Of a DNA stretch of 64,000 nt, positions 54,448-64,000 are shown piece after piece. Source of the DNA: Geotrypetes seraphini (lineage: Eukaryota; Chordata; Amphibia; Gymnophiona; Dermophiidae). The stretch covers positions 119,103,380-119,167,379 of the forward strand of contig NC_047095.1 of NCBI RefSeq assembly GCF_902459505.1, given 5' to 3'. Made by a program: the position numbers and the translations under genes. Below the pieces are notes generated by a model. The model was not told the DNA's origin. It saw only the letters and a program-made list of their open reading frames with translations, and made no database searches. How positions within the stretch are numbered: position 1 is the stretch's first letter; every line of letters starts with the position of its first letter.

Positions 54448-54595
54448 GCTTTTACAAAGCCACGATTGAAGACTTCTGCTGCAGGCCAGCGAGGCAAATG
54501 CTCTGACACACGTAGAATTCATATGAGCATCGGAGCATTTACCTTGCCAGTCCGCAGCAGAAACCTCCACTGCGGCTTTGTAAACAGAGCCTTAA
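54448..54595. repeat. Palindromic MITE-like repeat
   Basis: GGCTTTTACAAAGCC..GGCTTTGTAAACAGAGCC outer ends and CTGCTGCAGGCCAGC / GCCAGTCCGCAGCAG inner arms. Confidence 0.65.
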
Positions 54596-54599
54596 ATGG

Positions 54600-55540
54600 T
54601 GTTCTTTAAGCTGAAATATCATTCAAACTCTTCGGTGACGGAGCTAGATTTGATCTAGATGTGTGATGAATTATCAAAATGTCATCAGTATAAAAAATAA
54701 GTACTGAGACCAGACGATTGGATTTTGGTTGCAAGGGGCCTCAAATAAATATTGAAAAGAATGGAGCCCCGAGGTACTCCACACGATACGGAGTATATCT
54801 CCGACTGATTATTCAAACGGGCCACTTTAAATGTGCAGTTTTGGAGAAATGAAGTAAACCAGTGAATGACCGATCCCGATAGACCAAACTGGTCTGGGTT
54901 TTCCTGGGCACACTCATAAAATGACCCAGACAGATAGGGTTGGAGGGTACAATGAGCAATCTTTTATTCTTTATTTCCAGACCTGAGCCTGTTCCCTGTT
55001 TTGGGAATCTAAGGATGATAAGATCAATAGCCAAAGTCCTGGATCCTGCTGCATTAAATATACTCAGTCGGTCATTCATTATCATATCCAAACTAGACTA
55101 TTGCAATTCTCCTTAGAAGGGTGTCTCTCAGAAGGAAATAAGGAGGTTACAAATAATGTAAACTACTGTAACAAAATCATTGCCAACTCAAAAAAGTACG
55201 ACCATGTTACGCCACTACTAAAAACAGCTCACTGGCTTCCAGTCCAACAGAGAATATCCAATAAATTAGCCCTGTTAACTTTCAAAATCACCAGCTTTCC
55301 TGGATAGACTCCTCATTCCATACTCCGCTTCTAGAATTTTATGATCAACAAACCAAAATCTTGTAATACCTTCACTAAAGATAATAAATACAAAGCGGAA
55401 CAAAATCATTTACCTGCTTATCTTCATGAAGACACAAGTTTAGAACGATTTAAAAGCTCATTGAAGAGCTTCCTTTTCATAGATGCTTTCGGTAATTAGC
55501 AGAGGATAATCCTTGATCTTCTTTATCTACTATTAATTAC
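54600..55540. repeat. LINE-derived sequence (L2-type)
   Basis: 55080-55300 reads as an RT C-terminus in plus orientation (KKYDHVTPLLKTAHWLPVQQ). The part before looks like a minus-strand LINE piece. Decayed. Confidence 0.6.
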
Positions 55541-55559
55541 GTAACTCTTTAAAGAATAG

Positions 55560-56315
55560 GTAATTCAGTCGGGTGCATCATTCTTTGCGCCAATCAGTTT
55601 TTCTTGCAGGTCTGGGGACCCTTCATATATTCCTTGTCGCACAGAATCCCTAGTATGATTCTTAATACTTTGCCGGTTTAGTTTGCCTTGAGTGATGGGG
55701 AGGTTGGCGGCCCCTGGGTGGCCTTTCCTTTGCTTGGCCTTTTATTGTTTGTTTATTTTGTTTAGTGTTTCTTCGGTGTTTTTGATTTGGGGAGTGGGGA
55801 CTTTTTTTTGGGGGGGAGGTCATATATATTGTGCCTGATTTTAAGAAGAAATGGGATCGTCACGTGGGATCTCTGCACAGAGTTAAATAGGGGAGGGTCA
55901 TTAGGGTGGGCAGACTAGATGGGCCGCGGCCCTTATCTGCCGTCTTTTTCTATGTTTTGGGGCTCATCAGAGTCCAGGACCCTGAATGGTATGATTTCAC
56001 TTTGGTATAGGTCAGACCTCCTCCATTCGGTGGGTTGGGATACTTGCTCTCTTTTTTGGTTCCTGTTGTGGCTGTTTTACCCTTTCGTGGGTCAGCACCG
56101 AGGTTTTATGCATTCTTTCTTGTTGGCCTCTATTAGCTGCTACTTTTATCTCTGTCTGTTTTACTTTTGTCGTGAGGGCTAGGGATTAGGGGTGCAGGGT
56201 TGGGTGTGGGACCGGGGGCTCCTTGTTGTATAATTTCTTGAACTACGGTATCTCCAGTTGTACTTGTTGTTTTTTTCTGGTTTGTTCAATAAAAATTGTA
56301 TTCATCCTGAAAGAA
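55560..56315 (+). mobile_element. L1-type LINE 3' end with a CR1 tail inserted
   Basis: Ends TTGTTCAATAAAAATTG near 56284. A CR1 tail (GGGCAGACTAGATGGGCC) occupies about 55836-55959. Confidence 0.65.
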
Positions 56316-56319
56316 TAGG

Positions 56320-56605
56320 CAATTCAAATTAACAGGGTCCCCCTTCCTCCGTGCTCTTTCCACCCCCCCTTCTGATCCTCGCCCCTCCCCCGTTCTCCCT
56401 CCTCTTCCCACTACTTCTCTCCTTGCTGTTCGCAACTCTATGATCAATTTGATATGTAACCACTTGTAATCTCTGTTTAACTACTCTATGATCAATTTGA
56501 TATATAACCATTTGTAATCTCTGTTTAACTAATGTGAACCGCCTAGAACTCTTCGGGGTATGGCGGTATACAAAAATAAAGTTATTATTATTATTATTAT
56601 TAAGT
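56320..56605 (+). repeat. LINE/SINE tail
   Basis: GATCAATTTGATATRTAACCA occurs twice; GTGAACCGCCTAGAACTC, then (TTA)n at about 56580-56604. Confidence 0.7.
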
Positions 56606-57016
56606 GTCCTTTTCTTTCCAAATTTGTAGTTCAACTCTTTTCCCTTTTTATTTCTTAGCCGCTGCTGCATATTGAGCTGAGGGTTTCAACGTATCCTCCA
56701 CAATGACACCTAGATCCTTTTCCTGGGCAGTGACTCCTAACACAGAACCCGGCGTCACATAGCTATAATTCGGGTTCCTCTTTCCCACATGCATCACTTT
56801 GCACTTGCTCACATTAGACGTCATCTGCCATTTTCACGCTGTCTTCCGGTCTCACAAGGTCCTCTTGCAATTTTTCACAATCCCCTTGCGATTTAACAAC
56901 TTTGTGTCATCGGCAAATTTAATTATCTCAGTAGTTGTTCCCACCTCTAGATCATTGATACATATGTTAAAAAGCAGCGGTCCCAGCACAGACCCCTGGG
57001 GATCCCCACTATTTAT

Positions 57017-57340
57017 TGCACACTTTTCATATTTTAAAGTATGGACCAGTCGTCAGCGCTCTCACGTTAGACTTGTCCCTACTTCTTTAAATCTTAAATC
57101 ATCAAAAATTACTTAGAGGAGGGGGCCTCAGAGAACAGGGGTGGAATTAGAACCTGAGTCCAGTGCCTTCCCTTCCCCCGCACCTCCAGTTGTTCGCTGC
57201 CGCGAGCAAGAATTTCAACGCGTGCCTCCGAGCCCCTCCTCTAAGTAATTTTTGATGATTTAAGATTTAAAGACGTAGTGATAAGTCTAATGTGAGAGCA
57301 CTGATGACTGGTCCATACTTTAAAATATGAAAAGTGTGCA
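57017..57340. repeat. 108-bp inverted repeat with repeated spacer
   Basis: Arms 57017-57124 and 57233-57340. The spacer (GGGTGGAATTAGAACCTGAG near 57140) recurs at 60535-60640. Confidence 0.8.
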
Positions 57341-57489
57341 ACAGAGAGAAAGTGTTTATGGTATGTAGATTGATCTCCCTGGTTCCTACATATACATTTT
57401 TGAACCCCACCATTTACCCTTCTCCATTGAGAATATTGACCATTTAAACCCACTCTCTGTTTTCTGTCTTTCAACCAGTTCAATTGCAA

Positions 57490-58193
57490 TTCATTATTTA
57501 CAGGAATTGCTTTACAAGAAATTAAACGATTACAAATTATTCAAAATGCTTCTATTAAATTAATAACAAAATCTAAAAAATTTGATCATGTGACACCACT
57601 CCTTAAAAAGGCTCATTGGCTTCCAGTCATTCATAGAATTACGCATAAATTATGTACAGTTATTTTTAAAACATTAGAAAATAAGACTCCAGCATTTTTA
57701 TTTAGGTTGCTTATCCCATATTCAGTTAAAAGAACCTTACGATCTAGTGAACGGAACCTTTTATCAATTCCCTCACTAAAAATTATTAGTACAAGAAGAC
57801 AATTTATCTTCTCATGTACAGCTCCCCAGATTTGGAATGCGCTTCCCATGTTTTTACGGGAGGAGAAGGTATTTGGGAAATTTAAAAGCGAATTAAAAAC
57901 CTTTCTATTTAAAGATGCATTTGCTACTTAATTAAATTTTATTATAAAGTGTTATTGTTATTTTTTATGTCTTTTTTTTTCTCTTCCCAGCTTCCTTTTG
58001 TATTTACCATGTATGTCCTTTCTTTACTATAAAAATGGATTTCATCCCCTCTTTCCTTTTGTTTATATTATAATTAATTAAGTGTATGTAATGTTTTTGT
58101 CTCCTTATGTATGCATATTTTATTGTACATCGCTTAGAAATCCGATTAAGCGATTGAACAAGCCAATTAATAAACTTGAAACTTGAAACTTCT
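57490..58193 (+). mobile_element. L2-type LINE 3' end
   Basis: Frame 57590-57931 is open for 113 codons: TPLLKKAHWLPVIHRITHKL and IWNALPMFLREEKVFGKFKS. Tail CATCGCTTAGAAATCCG and AATAAACTTGAAACTTGAAA. Confidence 0.85.
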
Positions 58194-58666
58194 CAATCCA
58201 TAAAAAGGACATTACCTCCTATCCCATGACTTTCTAATTTCCTCAGAAGTCTTTCATGAGGTACTTTGTCAAATGCCTTTTGAAAATCCAAATACACAAT
58301 ATCAACCGGTTTAACTTAATCCACATCACTAGTCGTCCAGTACGTACATTTGAAACATGCCCATCCACCCTCCCGACACTCCCTGTCTAAACCCTCATGA
58401 CAGCCTACTAAACCCCGGAACAGCAGCAGCACCTTGTCAGACACCAGCGTTGAATATCCGGCTCTCATTAGACTTGCTTTAGCTATCTGAACTTACGCAA
58501 ATCCCAGCTGAACATTTGCTAGGACCCACATAAGGGTTCAGTCATTTTTTTTTTCACCACCTTGCACCCCCAGCCAAGAGCAGATTCCCTCTCAGGGCAC
58601 CCCGTCTTTGAAAACAACCTTCCACAGTACCCCCTTCATCCATCCACCTGTAAGCCACCTCTCGCC

Positions 58667-59020
58667 AAGGCTAGGGTTACCATATTTAGGAACAGAAAAA
58701 CCCGGACACAAGGCCCCACCCTGTTCTGACTCCAGTCCCGACTCTAGCCCTGCCCCATTTTGACCACAGCCCCGCCCCCCACAACCCTCATCTCTTCCTC
58801 TCCAACCTCCGGACCGTGTCTGGTGGACCTTGAACGTGCACGAATGCATGTGACATCATGCACATGCTCAGAGGCCCTCCAGAAGCGGCTGAAGATCTTC
58901 AGGGCTTTCCAAAACCTGGACAAACTACCAGGTTTTGGAAAGTCCATCCAGGTACCTAGGTAGTCCTATAAAAAGATGACATGTCTGGGTTTTCCCAGAC
59001 ATCTGGTAATCCTAACCAAG
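58667..59020. mobile_element. MITE-like element with inverted ends
   Basis: Starts near CTAGGGTTACCATATTTAGG and ends near CTGGTAATCCTAACCA, with CCCGGACAC / GTCTGGGTTTTCC-type inner ends. Confidence 0.6.
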
Positions 59021-59039
59021 GCCTACCTTATGATCCTTG

Positions 59040-60394
59040 ATGGTCTAGTGGGGGGGGCTCCTACCTCTAGCAGCTCTATAGAAGGCTGACCTCTAGTGGC
59101 AGTATTGTGAGACTACCACTAGAATCTTGCTTTTCTGTAATATTAAGCCTATTTATGCACAATATATATTCTTTATGCAATCACTTTTAGCTGTCTTTTT
59201 GTCAGTAATTTTTCATCCTACTGAATCTTCAACGAGGGTATCGAACCCGGGACCTGGCAGATTGTAAGGCCGCCTTTGCTTCAACATTACCCCTCCAAAA
59301 CCTTACATTTTGGGAGCTAAACCTTACAGAGCTCAAAGCCACCATTTTGTGGAGCCACTAGGGGCAGGAGCCAGCAGAGTTTGCTCCTGCTCAACTTCAG
59401 GCCTACACCAGGGTGAGTGAAGAGCACGGAGGGGAGTCTGTTGTTGGACAGTGCAAGAGAGGGAGCAGAGAGGGTGTTTGGTATTCAGGGGTGCTGGGAA
59501 GGAGGGCCACATGTGGTTGGGAGTGTGGGGTTAAATTTGGGGGGGGGGGAAGAGATCAGCTTCTTTGGCTGCTAACCAGACAAAGTTAGGACTGCTGTTT
59601 ATGTAGTTCCACATGCTCGATTAGCTATGTGGGTGGCAGCTTTGAATATTGCCAGCGCCCACGTTATCTCCCTCCAGTTAAGTCCCACTGAATATCAGTG
59701 GCTAGCCCATGGAACGTGATCTAAGCAGGTAAGAGCTTCTCCAGTCAGCTTAAATCAATCAGAATATCGATCGACCCTTTTATTTCAAAATTTACATACA
59801 AGTTAAAGTGGTATCTAGGCAGCGTTTTCCACCTTTGCAGAGCAACGATGGAACATGTACTTTACGGACCATGTACTTTAGCTAGATTGTGAGCTTTCGG
59901 GACAGATAGGGTATTTTTTCTCAAGTACCTAATTTCATTTTAGTTTGATACATTGTAAACCGCTGAGGTCAGTAAAATGCAGGAGCCGTAGATCAAATCT
60001 TAAACATGCTACAAGCATGAGAGAGTAGGGAGGTCTGAGATAGATGCATTTTACTGTATTTTTATTATTATAAACTGCTCTGTTGTATTATTAAATTTGA
60101 AGAGTGGTACACAGCATCATGTTTTCATAATTAGAAAGTCTTCCTGGGAGTGCGCTAGTGCTGTGTAGGACCCCGGAGTGAACAGAGGACCCAGCTGTCA
60201 TTGGGTTAAACTCCTGAGAGGGGAGAAATTACTGCTGTCCTAGGACCTAGTCAAAGACAAATAAATGCAATCCAGGTTAATCATTACAGAGGGAGGGTCC
60301 AAGAGAGAAGAGCAGACCCTGAAAGACAGCCCTCATCCCCATAGCCAGGCAGAACCCAGAGGCTCAAAGGCCGACAGCGAGATCAGCTCCAAGT
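59040..60394. other. BAG6-APOM intergenic part, APOM upstream region
   Basis: Contains a SINE tail near 59875-59975 (TAGCTAGATTGTGAGC). No gene seen. APOM promoter elements could not be recognised. Confidence 0.4.
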
Positions 60395-63312
60395 ATGCTT
60401 CGGCAGGTCTTGTCTTTTCTTTTGTATCTTTACGGTTCTTTGGTGGACCTGTTTACTGTATGTGAGGAGGCAGGAAAGCTGTCAGCCGGTGAAATCAATC
60501 GACTGGAGGTAAGATCGCTTAGGTTCCTGGTGGGAACAGGGGTGGAATTAGAACCTGAGACCAGTGCCTTCCCTTCCCCCGCACCTCCAGTTTTTCGCTG
60601 CCGCGAGCAAGAGTTTCAACTCGTGCCTCGCAGCACGCGTCAGCCTTCCCGCTGATGTCACTTCCAGGTGCCGCGCATAGTAAGTGACGTCAGAGGGAGA
60701 GCCGCTGGGGTCTAATTGTTTTTGAATACTGGAACTCTTTTTTTAAAAAAAAATTGTGTATGTGTGCTTGATGGTGTCTTTTTTTGGGTCTGATTATGGG
60801 AAGCTTGGGGATAGGCTTTTCTTTTTATGACGGAGTTCTTTTCTTTTTCATTTAGAGATTTTAAATATTTTTATTGACAAAAATATAGATTTACAAACTT
60901 GAAGAAAAGAAATTGAATGTCAGGAAAAATTAAACGAGTACATGAGGTAGCAATAGCAATGTAACCTTGAATTGGCAAAAAATGTCAACACCAGCCACCC
61001 ACGTTACAGCAGGCACCGAGTTAAAAGGCCAAGGGGGAAAAAAAACAGGAATTCTGCCAGACACAGATCATTTGCTGCAGCTGAAATCAGTGTGTGTGTG
61101 TGTAATCCCCGGGTTAAGAACAAGTTACGTTTTTAAAGCTGTTCTTAAGTCGGAGACATGATAGAAATCTTCAAGATCATGAAGGGCATAGAAAAAATAG
61201 ACAGGGACAGATTTTTCAAATTAAGGGGATCAATAAGTACAAGGGGGCACTCAGAGAAATTGAAAGGGGAGAGGTTTAGAACAAACGCCAGGAAGTTCTT
61301 TTTCACCCAGAGGGTGGTGGATACATGGAACGCGCTACCAGAGGATGTAATAAACAGGAGCACGCTACAGGGGTTCAAAGAAGCTTTGGATAGGTACTTG
61401 GAAGACAAAGGCATTGAGGGGTACAGATAAGAGTAAAGGTAGATTATAGGGATGGAATTAGAGGTAAGTTACAAAATTAATCAGGGACCACTGTTCAGGC
61501 ACTAGGATTGATGGGCCGCCGCGGGAGTGGACCGCTGAGCAAGATGGACCTCTGGTCTGACTCAGCGGGGACAACTTCTTATGTTCTTATATATAACTCA
61601 ACATGGAAAAGGGGATATAGGGGTATAGATAGAGGATTACTACACAGGTCCTGGACCTGTTGGGCCGCCGCGTGAGCGGACTGCTGGGCGCGATGGACCT
61701 CAGGTCTGACCCAGCAGAGGCATTGCTTATGTTCTTGCTGCTTAACCTCTGCTCCCAGCTGACAAAAGGGACAACTGTATCTACCAGTGTTCCCTGTAAG
61801 GTACAGCACACACAACCACACACCGTTCATAATGTGGCCACGCATCATTCCTGAATCTGCTACAGGAGAAGTGTAGGAATCTAGGCCACTGGAAATACCG
61901 CTCAGTGAAATCAAATGCAGCCACAACCGTGTTCTTAAGTACGAGTCGTACTTAAGTCAGGCGTCTGTAACTCGGGGACTACCTGCAGTTAAAGGAGACC
62001 GGCCCAGTCTTCAGGCTAAAATGTGTGTGTGGTATTACAGCCCTGTATAGTGTGTGTGGTATTAAGGGAGACCTGACGTCGTTTTTCAGAGAAGTCTCCC
62101 CGGCCACATTTGCCCGGCTCTCTAATTGTCTCACAGTTCCCTTCCCAGTACTTCGGGTCATGGTACTTCATAGCTGCAGCGGCTGCAGGGCCAGGCGACC
62201 CATCGCTGGAGGCGTTTACCAGCATGGATAACACACGGTTCAGAATCCAGGAGGACCTGCAGCCAAATCGACTGCTCCTGACAGCACGGATCAGGGCGTA
62301 AGTATCCCGGGAAGCAGGGTTTGGCAGCAGTTGTGAGTCATTGCCTCATTTAGACAACTATTTCTGGATTTCCATAGGAATTCTTCATTCTGCATTATGG
62401 CTGCTACTCTCTGGAATTCTTTGCCTTTTTACCTTGGTTCAGATAAATAATTTGTAACCTTCAAGGCACAATTAAAGGCATACTACTTCTCTTTGGCCTT
62501 CAGCTCTTCACTTAACTTCCTCCTGACGGCTACTTTGTTCCATTAGTTGTCCCTCGTTCTCTTCCATGCCAGGAAGCGGCAGGCTCAGTGTTGGGAACTT
62601 GAAATTGTGGTAAAGGACAGGGCTCATACCTCAGGAGTCAGGGCTAGGACTGGAAATAGCTATGTATCTAATCATTAAAATCTGTCTCTCTTTATCCCCC
62701 TCTATGTTTTCTTCTCACCCTCATCTTTCTCTCTGTCTCCTCACCTCCCATTCCCTACCTCCATCTCCGTCAACCTCTGTCCTACTTCTGTCTCTCTGGA
62801 CTGTCTGTCCATCCATCCATCCCTTTCCCTACCTCCATCTCTCTCTTTTCCTCCCCCGCATCTATCCCTCTCTGCCTGTCTCCCCCCCTCTCCCTGTCTC
62901 TCTTTGTTCTCTGTGTGTCCTTCCCTCCATCTTTCTCTCTCTTGTACACAGAAACAATGGTTCCTGTATGCCCCGTGAATGGATTTACCTGGTTACAGAA
63001 GGCAGCACAGACTTACAAACTAAAGGTACGACATTCTCCTTGTAAGGGACCCCACAGAAATTCTGCTTCCAGTTATAGGAAGTAAGACTCTCTTATCAGT
63101 CATGGAAAAGGCAGGTCACTGGTGCCAGAGGAGCGATGGCTGAAAGAAGGGGACATACTTAAGGAGGTTGAGAGTTCCTGACCCAGTTCTTCACTCCCTG
63201 CTCCCCTTTCCAGGTCGTACAGACAGAATAACAGAGCTGTTCTCCTGTACCTGCCCAGACTGTATCATCCTGCAAGAGACAGACCTTAAAGTGAAAAGAC
63301 TACTGCTCTACT
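60395..63312 (+). CDS. APOM: APOM (apolipoprotein M), exons 1-4; gene continues past the window
   Basis: Apolipoprotein M is a lipocalin on HDL that carries sphingosine-1-phosphate (S1P). Exons: 60395-60508, 62137-62297, 62952-63025, 63214-63312; all borders AG/GT, phases match, 149 codons so far of about 190. Exon 1 encodes 38 residues as in human and is a hydrophobic, probably uncleaved signal anchor (MLRQVLSFLLYLYGSLVDLF) with Cys23 kept. Exon 2 has the lipocalin GxW motif (GSWYFIAA). Exon 3 has GSCMPREWIYLVTEGSTDLQ with Cys97, Arg100, Trp102 and Tyr104; exon 4 has GRTDRITELFSCTCPDC with Arg118. These match human Cys95, Arg98, Trp100, Tyr102 and Arg116. No break seen. Last exons lie beyond 64000. 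Confidence 0.95.
60535..60640 (+). repeat. Dispersed repeat in APOM intron 1
   Basis: Nearly the same as the spacer of the inverted repeat at 57017-57340 (CAGTGCCTTCCCTTCCCCCG, CGCTGCCGCGAGCAAGA). Confidence 0.85.
60840..60965 (-). repeat. L1-type LINE tail
   Basis: AATATTTTTATTGACAAAAA start resembles the minus-strand 3' end of the L1-type LINEs here. Confidence 0.5.
61104..61990. repeat. MITE-like ends around CR1 tails
   Basis: Left TAATCCCCGGGTTAAGAAC..GTTCTTAAGT and right ACTTAAGTCAGGCGTCTGT..TCGGGGACTACC look like the two ends of one element, with the CR1 pieces below between them. Confidence 0.5.
61152..61740 (+). mobile_element. Two CR1 LINE 3' ends in tandem
   Basis: First: open frame 61158-61430 ([40 protein letters not shown]), tail to TTCTTATGTTCTTA near 61590. 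Second: tail only, about 61600-61735 (GGGCCGCCGCGTGAGCGGAC). Confidence 0.88.
62690..62945. repeat. CT-rich simple sequence
   Basis: TCTCTCT / CTCCATC / CCATCCAT runs, just upstream of APOM exon 3, giving it a very long pyrimidine tract. Confidence 0.8.
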
Positions 63313-63352
63313 GTGAGTGTAATCTCCTATTTCCATTTCTATGTGTGTGAGA

Positions 63353-64000
63353 GAGTCCTCCAGAGGTCCAGAGAAGGCCAATGAAAATGATAAACGGGTG
63401 GAAAAACTTCCCTATGAGGAAAGGCTAAAGTGGCTAGGGCTCTTCAGCTTGGAGAAGAGGGGGCTCAAGGGTGATATGATAGAGGTCTATAAAATACTGA
63501 GTGGAGTGGAAAAGGTAGATGTGAATCGCTTGTTCACTCTTTCCAATAATACTAGGACTAGGGGGCATGGGATGAAGCTACTAAGTAGTATGTTTAAAAT
63601 GAAGAGAGTGTGTGGCGCAGTGGTTGGATCTACAGCCTCAGCATCCTGGGGTTATGGGTTCAAACCCCACGCTGCTCCTTGTGACCCTGGGCAAGTCACT
63701 TAATCCTCCATAGCCCCAGGTACGTTAGATAGATTGTGAGCCCACCAGGACAGAGAGGGAAAACGCTTGAGTACCTGATTGTAAAAACCGCTTAGATAAC
63801 CTTGATAGGCGGTATATAAAATCCGAATAAACTTGAAACTTGAAACTTCACGCAACATGTAATTAAACTCTGGAATTTGTTACCAGAGAATGTGATGAAA
63901 GCAGTTAGCTTAGCAGGGTTTAAAAAAAAAAAACCAGGTTTGGCTCATTTCCTAAAAGTCCGTAAACCATTATTAAGATGGACTTCAGAAAATCCACTGC
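63353..64000 (+). mobile_element. CR1 LINE fragment with a SINE inserted
   Basis: CR1 coding [20 protein letters not shown] from about 63400, interrupted by a SINE at about 63605-63850, resuming at about 63851 to the window end. It begins about 40 bases after the APOM exon 4 donor. Confidence 0.85.
63605..63850 (+). mobile_element. tRNA-derived CORE/MIR-like SINE
   Basis: GTGTGGCGCAGTGGTTGGAT (A-box region), GGGTTCAAACCCC (B-box), CCTGGGCAAGTCACTTAATC core, AACCGCTTAGATAACC and AATAAACTTGAAACTTGAAA tail. The best preserved SINE in the window. Confidence 0.9.

Larger units (their letters stand above)
56606..58320 (-). mobile_element. CR1 LINE fragment with two nested insertions
   Basis: Minus-strand CR1 RT: QLNWLKDRKQRVGLNGQYSQ at about 57489-57430, and the FADDTKL region near 56910. 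A foldback (57017-57340) and an L2-type LINE (57490-58193) interrupt it; the 5' piece continues at 58195-58320. Confidence 0.8.

Overview
This is vertebrate nuclear DNA, most likely from an amphibian and probably a caecilian. It holds almost all of one gene, BAG6 (minus strand), and the first four exons of a second, APOM (plus strand, running off the right edge). BAG6 and APOM are head-to-head neighbours in the MHC class III region of other vertebrates, and the order and orientation here are the same. The caecilian guess is an inference from the repeat mix: very many CR1 LINEs ending in ATGTTCTTA, L2-type LINEs ending in AATAAACTTGAAACTTG, DIRS elements, Tx1/L1-type LINEs, CORE/MIR-like SINEs and palindromic hAT-type MITEs.

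BAG6 was assembled by eye from splice sites and reading frame. It has a GC-rich non-coding exon 1 near 52.56-52.72 kb and 25 coding exons from the ATG at 41651 down to the stop at 4784-4786. All splice phases match, giving a predicted protein of about 1151 residues (human about 1130). The ubiquitin-like domain is at the start, a low-complexity Pro/Thr/Gln-rich middle follows, and the KRRK nuclear localisation motif and BAG-like domain are at the end. The coding span is about 37 kb because the introns are packed with transposable elements. APOM exons 1-4 (60395-63312) encode 149 residues, including the retained hydrophobic N-terminus, the lipocalin GxW motif and the residues known to bind sphingosine-1-phosphate in the human protein.

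Layout: 1-3345, a DIRS relic split by a CR1. 3346-4484, AT-rich intergenic DNA with no recognised gene. 4485-52720, BAG6. Its introns hold a whole-looking DIRS (4895-10751), an older DIRS relic (14892-about 18200), L1, L2, CR1, SINEs, several large palindromes, a 1.5-kb hAT-like element with an internal minisatellite (30291-31830), and purine-rich minisatellites. 51240-52420, a minisatellite plus a triplicated MITE array just upstream of the BAG6 CpG island. 52746-53126, a near-perfect inverted repeat at the BAG6 promoter. 53130-60390, repeats between the two promoters. 60395-64000, APOM exons with CR1 and SINE insertions in the introns.

The most unusual patterns are these. The 3' ends of all three DIRS copies lie only a few bases from a pyrimidine-tract-AG, two of them genuine BAG6 splice acceptors. 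A three-copy MITE array carries only one outer target-site duplication. Two large, size-symmetric palindromes each lie next to an L1 ORF1-like fragment. A promoter-proximal palindrome carries TGACGTCA and CCAAT motifs in both arms. I found no tRNA, rRNA or CRISPR, and no sign of PRRC2A, the expected neighbour on the left.
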